The notes below the pieces were generated by a model. That model was not told where the DNA came from, did not search any database, and saw nothing but the letters and a program-made list of their open reading frames with translations. Position numbers and translations under genes: made by a program. A stretch of DNA of 64,000 nt from Gnetum montanum (Eukaryota; Streptophyta; Gnetopsida; Gnetales; Gnetaceae). The DNA lies in NCBI GenBank assembly GCA_015680685.1, contig MNCI01010115.1:51303-115302 (forward strand), in the 5' to 3' direction. Below are positions 31,910-44,085 of this stretch, piece by piece (position 1 is the stretch's first letter; each line of letters starts with the position of its first letter).

Positions 31910-33320
31910 TAGAGAATAAGATTCATCTTTCAAGGTTTTTCTTTTTGCATAGACTTTTCAATCTTAAAGGTTTGTCTCCCTTTCACAAATTGTTTGGATA
32001 GTGTCTTTTCATTCTCAGGTTTCTTCATCTTGATTCTCCAAACTTTTCAAACTCCCTCCTTCCTTTGAGCTATCCAATCTTTCTTGACTCCTCTCTAATT
32101 TGTTTCCTTATCCTTTTAACCCTATGAAAACCATTTCTAGGAAAATATGGATAAGACTAAGGAGTACTATGATATGACCAAATACTCATGTGATAATATT
32201 TTAAATTGCACTCCCATTTCGTATGCCCAAATTTATGACAATAATAACATCTTACTTTTCTATAGTAGTTAAAATGATCATACCTAAGAGCTACTCTTAT
32301 TTGAGATGTAGTGTCCATCGAGTCTTCACTCTTTATAGTAGCCTTAGGTTGAGATGGAGTTGGTATAGATGCTTCTTCTTATGTACAACATCCAAGCCCA
32401 CTCTTATCATGTGGACTTCTTCCTTGCCCTAGAACAATCTAAAGGGACTCCTTTCCTTTGACCAGACTCTCATTTAAAAGTCTAGCATCTACTAGCTCTT
32501 TCTTAACGTACTCACTGAACTTGGTGAGTTTATCATTCTCAACCTTAAGGCCTAAGTATTTTTTCTCTTATGAGGTCTGAAATCTTTAATTTTAATGAAG
32601 AAATGGCTTGATTTGTACCTTCTTATTGTTCATTCAAAAGACTTTGATACTAGCATTAAATGCTTTCATCTTCATCTTTAGATTCATTATCTAAGGTGCT
32701 AGCATCATCACTTGTGAGAACCAAACAAATGAGATGTTAATCTTTTGCATCATCCTCCATCTCACTTTGGTCTCCATCATCCCAACTAGTATAGATATCT
32801 TTTCTTCTTTTTTATCTCTTTATCACTTCTATTATTTACTTTTAACCTACCATTACTAGGACATTCGAAGACCACATGGCCTATTCCACTACATACAAAG
32901 AATTCTATTAAAGATTGATCAAAATTAGAACATGAAAAATTTTTACCTCTTTCCTTGCCTTTGACATGATTGGGTTTTTATTGATTGAAGCTCTCACTCA
33001 TCTACTCAATTACATTGGCTAGTTTTTGAATCTAAGCCTTAAGGTCTGAGTTCTCATTCTTGACATTAAAATATTCATTATTTATAACTTTAATTTTTAT
33101 TTCCTTATCATGTAAAGCATCTTTTATCTCAATGCACAAATTTTGAAAAGAAAGAACTTCATGGAAAGATATCCCATACCTTTCTTCAAAGTAAACATCA
33201 CTTAGATAATCACAATTTTTTTCAACTTTACAAGAATAGTCTTATTTATTTCTAAATGTAAAGAAGGGAATGAGAAACTTACCTTTATAGTAGATGTGAT
33301 ATATGAATTAAGCACACCAA
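31910..33320 (-). pseudogene. Gag remnant of Z with two zinc knuckles
   Basis: On the minus strand a frame from about 33220 reads CDYLSDVYFEERYGISFHEV and ENSDLKA. The first knuckle, FVCSGIGHVVFEC (about 32899-32857), has its first Cys changed to Phe. An acidic stretch DDASTLDNESKDEDES and LKLKISDLI follow. The second knuckle, CYYCHKFGHTKWEC (about 32252-32213), has all ligands intact. Two knuckles flanking an acidic, helical spacer are found in several plant Ty1/copia gag proteins. The usual N-terminal gag domain is not visible, so part is deleted. Confidence 0.65.
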
Positions 33321-33405
33321 CTGATAGAGCACATTAGTCTCTTTTTCTAGATGTGTTTGATGTTGATTACCCTTTCCATGTTCACTCTTGAAGATCAATG
33401 TAGAG

Positions 33406-33431
33406 TGCAAAAGAACCAGGTTCTAATATCA
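33406..33431 (-). promoter_or_regulatory. Primer binding site of Z
   Basis: Minus strand GTGATATTAGAACCTGG just downstream of the LTR end, close to the TGGTATCAGAGCCTGG of tRNA-iMet-primed copia elements. Confidence 0.7.
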
Positions 33432-33433
33432 CT

Positions 33434-34609
33434 TAAGGATCATTGAACATAGAAGGGGGTGATGAATAAGTTCCACAAATAAAAAATCATTGACACAAAG
33501 CACACATCAATTTTAATGTGGTTCCCCAACTTGGGTAGTCCAAACTCAAAGGATAGTTCGCAAGCATACCTCTAGAATTTGTTCCTTCCAAAATATGGTT
33601 TGAAGGATACCACACCTTGTACAAGCTCTAATATCCACTCTAGAGTGATTTGATGCTATGAATCCACTCAATCCCACAAGGTCTCAACAAGCTTATAATG
33701 TGGTTTTAAGGATCCCACTACCTTTACAACTTGAGCTTTGAGGTGTTGTGGCACTATACCAACACTTAATCTCATAGGATCCTAAAAAGATAAAGCAAGA
33801 TGCCTTCTTGCAATAAGCACACCAACCCTATAGGGAAATAAAAGAGAACAATAAGAATCACAAGGAATGAATGCAACTAAGTTTGTTGATCCTTGTACTT
33901 TAAGGCATAGCTCACTTTGACCAATTACAATAGAAAAAAGATTGGACAATGAGGAAAAAAAATTCTTATAATGATTTCCAAATGATTACAATTAATTGTA
34001 CATAATTCTTGTTCTTTTCCAAATGAGAGTGAAGTCTTCTTATAGCCAATATGTTTCTAGAATCACTTTGGAATTCGTGCAATGGCTATTTGATGGTTAC
34101 TGGAGACATCTTCTTTGAGACTAAGATGTCTTTCTACATTAGGCCTTCATTCTAAAAAGGCATATTCTTTACAAGGAAGACATCTATTATTTCTAAGAGA
34201 CATCTTTCTAGGCCTTCTTCAATTCTAGCAAGAAGTCTACTATTTTTCAAAGATGTCTTTAGAAAGATGTCTCTTTTGTAGGGGAAAAGAATAAAACTAC
34301 TCATTTTTATGTTGGAAGCCTCTAAATGTTTCCAAACAAGTCCCCATAGACCTTATAACCTCCTAGGCTCATCAAAGTGAGCCAAAAATACTCCAAAACA
34401 TACCAAAACATCCAAGAATCATCCTTAACAAAAATAGACACATTTTTCTTAAATTCTTCGTATTCGTCCATGCTCCATTGAGTCCTTGTGATCCTAAATT
34501 TTCCTATTGATCCTTGTGTCCTTTTCTCTTGCTCATGTAAACACAAAAACCATACAAACATCTTTGTACTTCATTTCCCTTGATGTTTTGACATACCAAA
34601 AGGTCAACA
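33434..34609 (-). repeat. 5' LTR of Z
   Basis: Aligned with 29295-30389 across its length. Ends (plus strand) GGTCAACA before CTAGG. Confidence 0.82.
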
Positions 34610-34614
34610 CTAGG
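34610..34614. repeat. Target-site duplication CTAGG, right of Z
   Basis: Exact match to 29290-29294. Confidence 0.85.
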
Positions 34615-37143
34615 CTCCACATCTAGCATCAAACAAGTTATCAAACGTTCCTCCAACTTTTTTCATTAATCTATACTTCTCTTCTCATAACCACATTGAT
34701 TCTATGGACTCTTCTTATAGCCTTGAAAACTTTCTTAACATAAGGTTGTGATGAGCTCATTCATGCTTCTTAGCATAGGACTATGTTATCTATCATTGCT
34801 AATGTATAGGTCATGTAGCACCATGTTCATTATAAGGTTCTTAATGCTACTACACCCATAGGATAAGTGCATAATATCTACAATAGCCCACTTGTAGCAT
34901 AAATTTCGTAATGAAATAAGAAAAATGTAGGCTTTCATAGTTGCACAAGGCCTTGCAAATCCTATGATGAGTTATGTAGGATAGGTGCTAGGGGCTATAA
35001 TGCCCAACCATGCTTAAGCATGATAGTGTCATAGCTTTACGTGTCCTACAATTTTTGCAATGGCATAATCTTAAAGTAATGTATGGATGTGGTAGCTAAC
35101 TATGTTGGTCCTCAAGACTAAACCAAAAATGTTCATGCATCCCACTCTTCTTTGCTACATTCTTCATGTTCTTTTCTATCCTAGGTACTACCCATTGATT
35201 CACATAGGTCACTACACCTTGCACAACCTTGGCCATCACTCATCTTACAACATGAACCATCATTGTATAGCATGCATCCATTGCCTTTCCAATTTCATGC
35301 TAGCCTACCTACCTTTGCATTTTCCATCATCATTTTTGATGATATGAACATGCAATTACTATAGACACTAAAGCTCCATACCAAGCCAAGCATCAATGGA
35401 TACTAATGATTCATAGTCAAGATAGATGGAAAAAATCTTTCTAAAACTTAAATTTCCAATTTGAAATTAAAATATCATTATGTGTCAATTTCATTAACCC
35501 TGGTCAATATGTGAACTAGTAGTGAGATATCTAAAAACTAGAGAGTTAAGCATGCTAGTCTTGAAATAGTACTAAGATGGGTGATGTCTTGGGAAGTTTC
35601 AAAATTTGTATCCAATTTTTAAATTTTCAAAGCTCATGAAGTTTAATTTTATAAGCCTTTTGGGTGAACAAATAAAATTTTTTAGTATATTTTTACCTTT
35701 TACACATGACGATGAAGTTAGATTCATCATACAAGGTCCCAAAAATTATTTTGTAATTTCCGTTCTTAAACCATGCTTTGCTAGACTTGAGAGCCAAACA
35801 TGAGCATAAGTGAAATATTTGATGTACATTTTTAACATAGAAATAGTCATCTCTATTAGTTTTTGACCTTTTGAATCTAATGGTAATGTCAAATTGGTAA
35901 TTCAATAAGTGAATAATTAGGTTATGCTTTAATTTATGTCATAGTAGGCTATAACTTATATTAACTACCCACATCTAATAGTATAATGATTACCTTTAAT
36001 AAATTTCATCCTTATATTAATCTTTGATATTAGGAGTAGGTCATTAGCATATGCTTACTCTTATAGAAATCCTTATATGTAGCCTAGCAACGTTTCTAAC
36101 TAAATCTAGATTTATGAACCCGAGTTGGTTATTAGTCACATTGCCAAAATTAGTATTCTAAGGAGGATAGAAAGGTCATTAGAAATCAAGGAAATGAACC
36201 TAAAATATCATCAAAGGAATCAAATAATTAGAAGAATATTTAACAAACTAACAATTAAATGAATAATTACATGTACTCAACAAGCAACCAAATTATACAA
36301 TAAAGATCAATCATCAAGGAGAATCTTAATGATATCTCAACAAGATATACGATATTTGTGAGGGAAGAAAATAAAGAAATAGTTTAAAACTAAGTATGAA
36401 TTTAGCAACATACCCTCCATGTCAATCTTAGACACATATATATTTGAGTTAGTAGAAGGTCTAGAATACAAATCATGATTTCTAAAATTCCAAAGCTCTA
36501 AACTAGGAGAAAGAAATAATGATCAATGTTCCAAAGATATCGTATCCTAAGGAATTGATACTAAAAATACCATCATCAATTCATTATATCATCTTATTAA
36601 TGTTGAGGAGAAAGATCAAGCCTTTCCATTCATAATGTGATCATTTAACCATATTTTCCTTATGGTAGAAATATTAGTTGATTTCTAAGAAGAGATAAAA
36701 ATAAGGGAAGTTTTCTAATCTTGCTTCTATTTTCATGTTTCATTATTTTTCATTAATTATTTAATTTATATTTCCAAATTAGCTAAGTAAAACTTGTTTA
36801 GATAATATAAGCTGAGAATAATAACTTACCCTTCCTATTCATGGATAGCTAGAGATATGACTTACACTTAGTATAACCCTAGTTAGGACTTATGATTGAT
36901 GATTGATGGAACTTTAATTTGGCTCTTATCATTTCATAAAGATTGAGATAAGTTTTTTACAAGATATGATTTATTTTTCTCAGATAGTTTTCTCACTTAT
37001 AATTCATTTTTAAAATAAGTAGAAGAACATTAAATATTCAACCCTATTTAAAAGGTGCAATCACGAACTTAAGTACTTAAGCATGAAGGAAGACCTTAAC
37101 ATGGACTTTTTTAAGGATGAACAAATGCTAAGGAAGGTAGTTA
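34615..37143 (+). mobile_element. X-prime, right segment (internal region)
   Basis: Continuation of X-prime after Z. About 35440-35900 and 36700-37130 match the X internal sequence. No gene supported. The CCR4-like block of X has no counterpart between about 36200 and 36600. Confidence 0.6.
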
Positions 37144-37678
37144 TTATATTCCAATTTCCAAATGGTTTCATTGCATAATAAAGATGATGTTACTATCTAA
37201 GAAGTGATGTAATTATCATGATAAGACCCTTAATCAAAAGTATACATTGTAATAAATAAACATGTCTCTTCAACTAACATTTGGAGGTTTGACCTAAGAT
37301 ATTTATACCCAGTAATTAGAGGTTGTGAAAACATGCAAGTGAAGGTAACTATTGCATGCAAGTGAAGTAGAGTGGGTAAAGGTAACTATTGCATGCAAGT
37401 GAAGTAAGACAAGAAGGCAATTGGATATGCCTTCTAGTAAGGATTAGACCTAACTATAGTGATAGTGGTAGATTGCCTTTAAGGGATAAATGCAAAGGAA
37501 AATAATCCTAGGAAATCCTCAAAGCATAACCTAGGTATACTTACTTATTTCACATTGTCTCATTAACAAAATTCTTTTTCATTTCCTTTCTCATTTTTCC
37601 TATCAAGTTCATTATGCATAATGTTGAATGCTACATATATTTGATGTTTACCATGACATCTAGGAATAGAATGTCACA
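37144..37678 (+). repeat. 3' LTR of X-prime
   Basis: Homologous to both X LTRs, including TTTGATGTTTACCATGACAT and the ATGTCACA end. The start is mutated (TA for TG). An internal duplication of a GCATGCAAGTGAAG-type word lies near 37333-37400. Confidence 0.75.
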
Positions 37679-37805
37679 AGATGGCTCCTTGAAAGCTAAC
37701 AAATAACCCAAATCATTTCTTTAATTTGGTTGAAGGATTAAACAACTCTCATTTGAAAATTTTTCTATTAAGTCTAAAACTGTCCATTATTGCACCTCTT
37801 AGAAT

Positions 37806-37818
37806 TTGGTATCAAACC
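37806..37818 (+). promoter_or_regulatory. Primer binding site of copia element W
   Basis: TTGGTATCAAACC, a tRNA-iMet-type primer site. Only about 125 bp separate it from the X-prime LTR, so the 5' LTR of W seems to have been cut by the X-prime insertion. Confidence 0.65.
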
Positions 37819-37850
37819 AAGTTCAGGGTCATGTAATTAAACAATTTATC

Positions 37851-39480
37851 ATGAACAACAACAAAGAAATTCCCAAGTTACCAATTAACCTGAAAGGTAT
37901 CAAAATTTCATGCTTTAAAAAATGAACATGATGAGAGATCTACTTAAATATAATGATGTTTCAGAAATTATTGCATCTAGTTTTGATAAACTAATGATCT
38001 TAAAAATCCCTTCATTCTACACTTCAAGGATTAAGAGAAAGAAAATTATAGTTGCTAAAATGATCACCATCTTCAATGTTTCTCAAATAATTCATACACA
38101 TTTGTGCTTCTTGAAGATAATAAAAGAGATATGAAATAAACATCATCTTGATTACCAGGAAACAACTAAAAATTAACAAATATATGTTCTTCAATAGAAT
38201 TTAATTTGATAAACTTGAAATTAGAATTGAAATTATTTTTACTAGAATGTATGAATGTTTAAGGTATACTGATGAGTATTATTTTGGCTTCACATAAAGA
38301 TAAAAAGTTTAAAAGACTTGTTGCTTATATAATGATTATAGATAAAAAAGGATTTTAATTATTTTATTATTGATGACTTCATCTCTCAAATTAGAATTTG
38401 AAAAATGACAACCATGATGATGAGCAAGGCTACATAGGAAAAAACCATAGAGAAAGACTTTTAAAAATGAGAAGAAGATGTTTCCTTAAAAATTAAAGAG
38501 ATAAAAGAATGTAAATCTAAACCAAAATTTAATCTTATGTATTCCTTTTATAAGAAGAAGGAACATATAACATATTTGAATTTTATAGGCATTGCTAATG
38601 GTCACAATTTTTATCATGATGTGTTATTTGATTTTTGTCCTCCAAACTACCCTTTATATCCATATTAAACTAACTTTTACATTACAAAGATACAAGAGGA
38701 ATTGCAATCAAAGAAAAGCATACCTTCTTGTTATGCTTGTAGTTCATGATTTGGTAGTTGTTGCAAATTTTCTTATTTTATTCATATAGACTTGTTGTGG
38801 AAAATATGATCAATATAATTTTATACATAGAATTTTCATATCATGTGGTTGCCAAGAATTACTATAATGCATGCTACTCATATGAGTTTGGAGGTGTTTC
38901 TTTATTTTGTTCTATATTTTTTAAATTTTTATCATTATTTATTTTTCTACATCTAACCACACAACATTTGTGCACTAAGTAATCTCTATGGTGCAAAAGA
39001 AGAAGAACAAAAAAGAAAAAAAAAAGACTATTGCAAACAAGATACTTGACTATCAAGTTGGCAAATTCTATGTGAGCATAACTATAACTGATAGCTTTAA
39101 TGGAACATAACTATAGCTAAGAGATAGCTTTGTCCATTTTAGAAAATATGGAATTTTATCTTTTACCCAAAAAACATGGGAAATGCCCCAAAAATTAATA
39201 AACAAATGGCTAATTCACACAATAGAAATACAAAAGAAAAATGTTGATTTAAAAATGACTTCCCTTCTAACTATGTTTTTAAAACTAAACATTGCAAGAA
39301 GCAAAAAGATGACAAAGTTGAAAATATTAGAGTAATTACAAATTTTATTACCTTATTAGCTGAAAAGTTTCTCTCTAACAAGATAGGGATTATTGATAGT
39401 TGTGTCTCTAATCATATGTCTTCATACAAGGACTACTTATTTGAATTTAAAGTATTAGATAATCTTAGCTAAGAGATGAT
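37851..39480 (+). pseudogene. Copia W gag and protease
   Basis: ATG at 37851 (MNNNKEIPKLPINLKGIKI) follows the primer site by about 30 bases. The next frames read MRDLLKYNDVSEIIASSF and later FDKLEIRIEIIFTRMYECL, which resemble copia gag (M...L...d.w.ii; L...f....M.E.E....Yf.ri). A Lys-rich part lies near 38490-38530. A protease-like signature GIIDSCVSNHMSSYKDYLF at about 39386-39444 matches the WiiDSGcSNHMt..k..F block at the protease/integrase border, with the catalytic Gly changed to Cys. Heavily broken. Confidence 0.6.
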
Positions 39481-39779
39481 TGTCTTGACTACTATAGATT
39501 TTGATAAAATACTCTCTAAATAGACCTATTATTTTACTTTAAAAAATATATTGGTAGCTTAGTTATGAATTATGTACCTTTATCTTCTTTAGGAATTTTA
39601 ATATGATAGTTACTTTTGAATTTTATAAATTAAAAATAATAATATTTTAGAACTATTTTCATAATTGTCATAATTTATTCTAATTTAATTTGCAATATTT
39701 GAATATTTTTAATGTAATTATTATAATCCAATTTATTTGATGAGTGTCATATATTCTATTTTCCAAAACTATGTAGGTA

Positions 39780-40000
39780 AGCACTTAATGCTAAACTTCA
39801 AGATAAATTGGCCTCTCATTTTTGCACCATTAAAAGTTTTTAGTTTTAGTTAGAAAAAAATTGCACTAGCGATATGATTAAGGTAAAATGCAACAAAAAT
39901 ACCAACAATGTATTAGACATTTTTCAATGTGTACAAGGCATTTTGACCAAATGCCTTATATATGATAATGGAAAAAAATGCAAATCAAACTCAATGAATA
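39780..40000 (+). pseudogene. Copia W integrase N-terminal trace
   Basis: Frames reading LQDKLASHFCTIKSF and SDMIKVKCNKNTNNVLDIF may be the start of integrase. Weak evidence, and nothing later in pol is seen, so W is truncated here. Confidence 0.3.
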
Positions 40001-40225
40001 TGTAAAGGATCATTACTAAGAGTTTAAGTGTAATGACTTAACAAAGAAGCTCTATAAATATATAAAAAAGGATTATCACTCAAACCTTCAATGCTTTTTT
40101 TGGTAAGGGATTCTGAAGGGTCCCTATATAACTAAAAGCCTAACCTCTTTGAGTGGTTGTGCCTAGCCAAAGATTTATATGGTAAGTTAAAATAAAAACA
40201 CAAGTTATGATATAAATCCTAATGA

Positions 40226-40590
40226 AACAAAGGTGCCTACCAACTAAATTTCTACTTTAAAAGCTTTATATTAAACAAAACAACTTAATTGAAGTTTAAG
40301 ATACCACAATAGTAAAACCTAAATAGGAAAGCAAATAGTGCAGATATTTAACAAAAATACAAAAAAGCATTAGACAAAAATATAAATAAGAAACCAAAGA
40401 ATGAAGGTATTTTAAAAAGATATCGAAAAGAATGAGATAGAAACTTAACTAGTAAAGCAGTGAGGGTGTTTAACAAAAATAAGTACCGATACAAAAGGCA
40501 CCTACCAACTAAATTGATATTTCGTGTGCTTCATATTAAATAAAATAACATAACTGAAATTTAAGATACCACCACCGCAGTAAAACTTAA
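40226..40590. repeat. Direct repeat, about 267-bp period
   Basis: A 95-bp block with CACCTACCAACTAAATT and AGTTTAAGATACCAC-like words at about 40232-40320 recurs at 40498-40590. Confidence 0.7.
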
Positions 40591-40599
40591 ATTATGTCA

Positions 40600-41136
40600 C
40601 GGTACCATAGTTAAGGTATATAGGTTACTATTCCCAATCCTTTTTAAGCCTGAATTTTCCGGTCGGCCTAATGCATTCCCCACTGCCAGACCTCCATCGC
40701 AGGCCTCAGCTGCCTTCATCCACAGCGGCTACTGCTCTCCGTGGCAGTCTGGGTACATGCTGCTCCATTCCCAAGGAAGTAAAAACTATAAAATTTATTG
40801 CAATCAGATATATGTAAATGTAAAGAGACCAAAATGAAATCCGTGAGTTAACCAAAAAGGTTAAGCTTTCGTTGATCTACTACCTCTTTCAGAAAGGCCA
40901 TCGTGAGCCTTAGGTGAGCGGTCTGTACTTATAAGGTAAGGAATTACAGGAGCATATTCGACTGGAATCAGTTTGTGATTCTGAAAATTTCAAATTTTGA
41001 GGGCAGACAGCACATGGCCCAGCAGTACTACCATGAATGTTCCATACCTTATCTCTACTTATCTTCTGGGTTGGTGTGCTTTGATTGGATTGCTTCGTTA
41101 TGTATTTTATTCACTCTGTGTCTCTGCGCTCCCTTT
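40600..41136. other. Low-repeat region, possible host gene downstream exons
   Basis: Higher GC and complexity than the surroundings and no copy elsewhere in the window. A minus-strand frame near 40640-40770 reads HVPRLPRRAVAAVDEGS after an acceptor-like GGAATGGAGCAG. It cannot be assigned. Confidence 0.3.
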
Positions 41137-41382
41137 TTAGTCGTTGAAAGCCACTGGTGGTGACCCTTGGCACCCACGAACTGGTATGAGGGTACGTCTT
41201 GATGTTGTCCAAAAGACCATTTTAAAGGATTTGAAAAGAAAAGAAAAGAATCTTCCTAGGTATGGTTGCATACATTTGTTGCTGTTATCTGAAAGAAGAT
41301 GCACGAAATATTTCGTTTCATGAAAGTTTGGTGTTGCTTGCGTTGCGTCTTGTTTGTCGGCAGAAATGATCTTTGGATCCAT
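41137..41382 (-). CDS. Possible first exon of a host gene, unknown
   Basis: Intact 81-codon frame MDPKIISADKQDATQATPNF, then HETKYFVHLLSDNSN, and so on. A TATTTAAATA box lies about 60 bases upstream of the ATG on the same strand. The sequence is not part of any repeat family seen here and has mixed base composition. A GTATGCAACC donor after DNSNK could end the exon at about codon 37, in which case the remainder of the frame is intron. The hydrophobic stretch YLGRFFSFLFKSFKMVFW is then noncoding. No family recognised; it may be a chance frame. Confidence 0.35.
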   Translation of the reverse strand: MDPKIISADKQDATQATPNFHETKYFVHLLSDNSNKCMQPYLGRFFSFLFKSFKMVFWTTSRRTLIPVRGCQGSPPVAFND

Positions 41383-41440
41383 TTGTAATTATCTTTGAGT
41401 GTTCTTTCCTACTCTGCATGAACTGCGGCAGTTGACAAGG

Positions 41441-41450
41441 TATTTAAATA
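41441..41450 (-). promoter_or_regulatory. TATA box of the possible host gene
   Basis: TATTTAAATA, about 60 bases 5' of ATG 41382 on the minus strand. Confidence 0.4.
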
Positions 41451-41559
41451 GCAAATGGAATTCAGGTTGGTACAGATGAGAAAAACTATATTTCGGTCAG
41501 ATAACTTGCCCGATGCAGTCTGAACAACGTGAATCAGAAGAAAATTCTGTACTAAAATA

Positions 41560-41915
41560 CACAGATACGTTACCCTGGGCCCTCATAATACGCATACTTG
41601 AGAAATCAAAGATAGTAATACCTAGAATGAATCCTTGTGTTTGACTAGACACTTAATTTAGAGAGCAATCATTATGAAGCCCTGTTTAAAAAGTGTCAAA
41701 ATTAGTCCTGCTTATCAAGTAGGTTAATTGATTTGTCAAGTAGGGTTATGTTTAAAATATGGATTCTTAAATATTTATATAGTTTAATATAAAATTAATA
41801 AAAGTAGTTATTTTATTATTCTTTAATTAATTATTTATTAATGCTTTAATTCTTTATTCTATTATATTATTGATAATTTACAAGCATGAGGCATGTCGAT
41901 TTTATTTAACGTTTC
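41560..41915. other. AT-rich spacer
   Basis: No gene seen; strongly A/T-rich at 41750-41880. Confidence 0.6.
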
Positions 41916-41919
41916 AGAG

Positions 41920-43000
41920 GACCTCGCCTACGTCTTGGAATGTTTCGGTTGATAGCAAGTCCTACAACATTAGGAAGGCCCTTATTGCCTAGGTCATTGA
42001 GATGTAGGTTGGACTGAAAACCCAGCACTTTGTGATAGCATCTTTAGAGAGGAAGAGTTAATTGGCTAAGATCATTCCCAAAGTTGTGATTGATGAGATG
42101 CGGTGATCCTACAGGAACCTTTTTTTAGAGAGGAGAGTTCCTACTAGGATGATGATGATGAATGTCCTTAGCACCGCTTACTTTACACATCATGTAATTT
42201 GGCATGTTGGTCATGACTGACTTGGATGATCCTTCTACCCTCAATTATCCATTCATCGTTCTATCCAGGATGGAGTTGGTAGTTCGAGACACCAATTGGG
42301 TCCCTTTTCCATTGGTGATCGCAACATTGTATCAGCATTTCTAAATTTAGCCACCAGACCTTCCCATTAAGGAGATATGGCAAGGGGCAAGGACTAGTTC
42401 CTAAATCTAGGATGTGCATTCTACACCCAATGGTTGCCCAAGACATGGTATGAGGAGGTTGAATGGAATCTTGACTCACATGTCCTTGGTGATGAGGGCA
42501 AGGGTACTTGCAAGGCTCATTATGTAGAGGAGCAACAACAGAAGTTTCAGGTATTAAGGCATGGCAAGTGCTAATAAATCTTCAGTCAAAGTTGAACCAT
42601 GGATTATGGCCCAATTGGGTGCATTGCAGGCAAGTCTCATTACACATTGTAATAAGATGAAGACTCATCTACATGCTTGATGTGACCAAATGGAGAGAAG
42701 CCACTATATGCTAGCATCCAATATGGAGATCCTTGACCACCACATGTTTTCCAAGATGAGGAAGTGATAGCACACTTTCAGCCATTAGGATGTTGGTAAG
42801 TAAGTGGACCCAAAGTTTCTACTAATGGGTTCACCAATTAGTGATGATGAGTGGGTTGGACCAGATGGCCCTATAGACCATGTGGACAATGAGATTACTA
42901 AGGAGGATCTTTAAGTAAGAGGCCTAGTGAGGGTGCTTCTCAACCTCATTCTTTAATAGAGGATCCTCTACCCTTCTTTGGGAAAAGGCTTAGCTCCTCC
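41920..43000 (+). pseudogene. Unassigned degenerate ORF before a purine tract
   Basis: A sense frame with spaced stops: RTSPTSWNVSVDSKSYNIRK, HFVIASLERKS, LAKIIPKVVIDEMR, LERRVPTRMMMMNVLSTAYF, and later TWYEEVEWNLDSHVLGDEGK, EDPLPFFGKRLSSSNLSILF. Codon-like continuity suggests a decayed protein. It ends about 170 bases before CTTGGGGGCTATGTTAGG (43168-43187), which looks like a purine tract plus LTR start. It may be the last ORF of an LTR element. A piece of the same sequence (AGGATGATGATG, GAATGTCCTT) recurs near 45270. Confidence 0.35.
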
Positions 43001-43167
43001 AACTTGAGCATTTTGTTTCCCACATTCTCTATCCCTTCTCTCTTCGTTTTGTATACTCATGAGGTATTATGATAGATGCATGTTGATCTCATGTTATGAC
43101 TCATTTATTGTGATTTTCATTAATTCACATGTATTCTTCTATTCTCTTTTATCGGGACAATAAAGAG

Positions 43168-43182
43168 CTACTTGGGGGCTAT
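43168..43182 (+). promoter_or_regulatory. Possible polypurine tract and LTR start
   Basis: ACTTGGGGGCTA followed by TGTTAGGATG. No partner LTR was found in the window. Confidence 0.35.
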
Positions 43183-44085
43183 GTTAGGATGCAAATTAAT
43201 ACCTCTTTTTACTTGGTTTCTTCAATGTTCAAACTAGGATAGGTAGCTATGAGCTAATGTGACCTAGAGTTGTGCATAGCTTAAAGTCACAAGCTAGGAT
43301 TGGATCTCTAATAAGTCTTGAACCCCCAAAAAGAAGAATGTTCATCCTACAATCATTGAAAGCAAGTTCATAAGGAGAAAGCGAGAGAAACAAGTAAAGT
43401 TAGTTGTGAATAGAGATGGCGGTGGCATAGGAAGTTGAATCCAAGTTTGGTAATGAACTACAAGCTCATACGACTTGCAATAACTCACAACCCATAGAAT
43501 TTCTACTAGCTTAGATCACATGTAGTTGTAGTTTGTTTCTAAACAGAAAATAGGAACTCATCAATGTGAGTCCCTAGAACTTGCACCTCTATCATAGCCC
43601 ATGATGGTCCTCTAAGCCTAATTGATTACTTGACCTTTAGGATATGAATATTCGATTGTAGATAATGGTTCACTAAGACTATTAATCATAGTCACTTGTA
43701 GTGATTAATTGGATTTACAATTCTTTGTTGTGCTATGAGACATGATCTAGCTATGGCTCACACCCAAGTCACAACCATTAGGCAAACATTATTCTAATTA
43801 TCAACTAAAGTCATTTTAGCACAAAATCAAAGTGAAACTATAAAGCATTCAATAGAGGAAGAAATATTGACATGAAATAGAGAATAATAACAAGATAAGC
43901 ATAAGAGTTCTTAAATAGATATAGATTTTAGAGTGAATTGGAATTGGTTTATTAAATAATGTTGATTGTACTATAGATTCTTCATTAATATGATAGTTTC
44001 TTTCTTTCTTTCTTAAGAGTGAATTCATGTTGAGCATTCTTCACCATAATTCTGACAATTAATCCCATCTAACCCATGATCCTTC
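43183..44085. other. Possible LTR body, no gene seen
   Basis: AT-rich sequence with no supported frame; perhaps part of the LTR starting at 43181. Confidence 0.35.

Larger units (their letters stand above)
29295..34609 (-). mobile_element. Copia-type retrotransposon Z, minus strand, gag only
   Basis: LTRs at 29295-30389 and 33434-34609, flanked by CTAGG. On the minus strand the 5' LTR is the right one. It starts TGTTGACC and is followed by a tRNA-iMet-type primer site. The internal region is only about 3 kb and shows nucleocapsid-type zinc knuckles but no protease, integrase, RT or RNase H that I can find. It would therefore depend on another element for mobilisation. It sits inside X-prime. 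Confidence 0.82.

Noticed and set aside
43849-44037. Minus-strand frame with a hydrophobic end (LMLILLLFSISCQYFFLY) as a membrane protein
   Set aside because: Short AT-rich frame beside an LTR without context.
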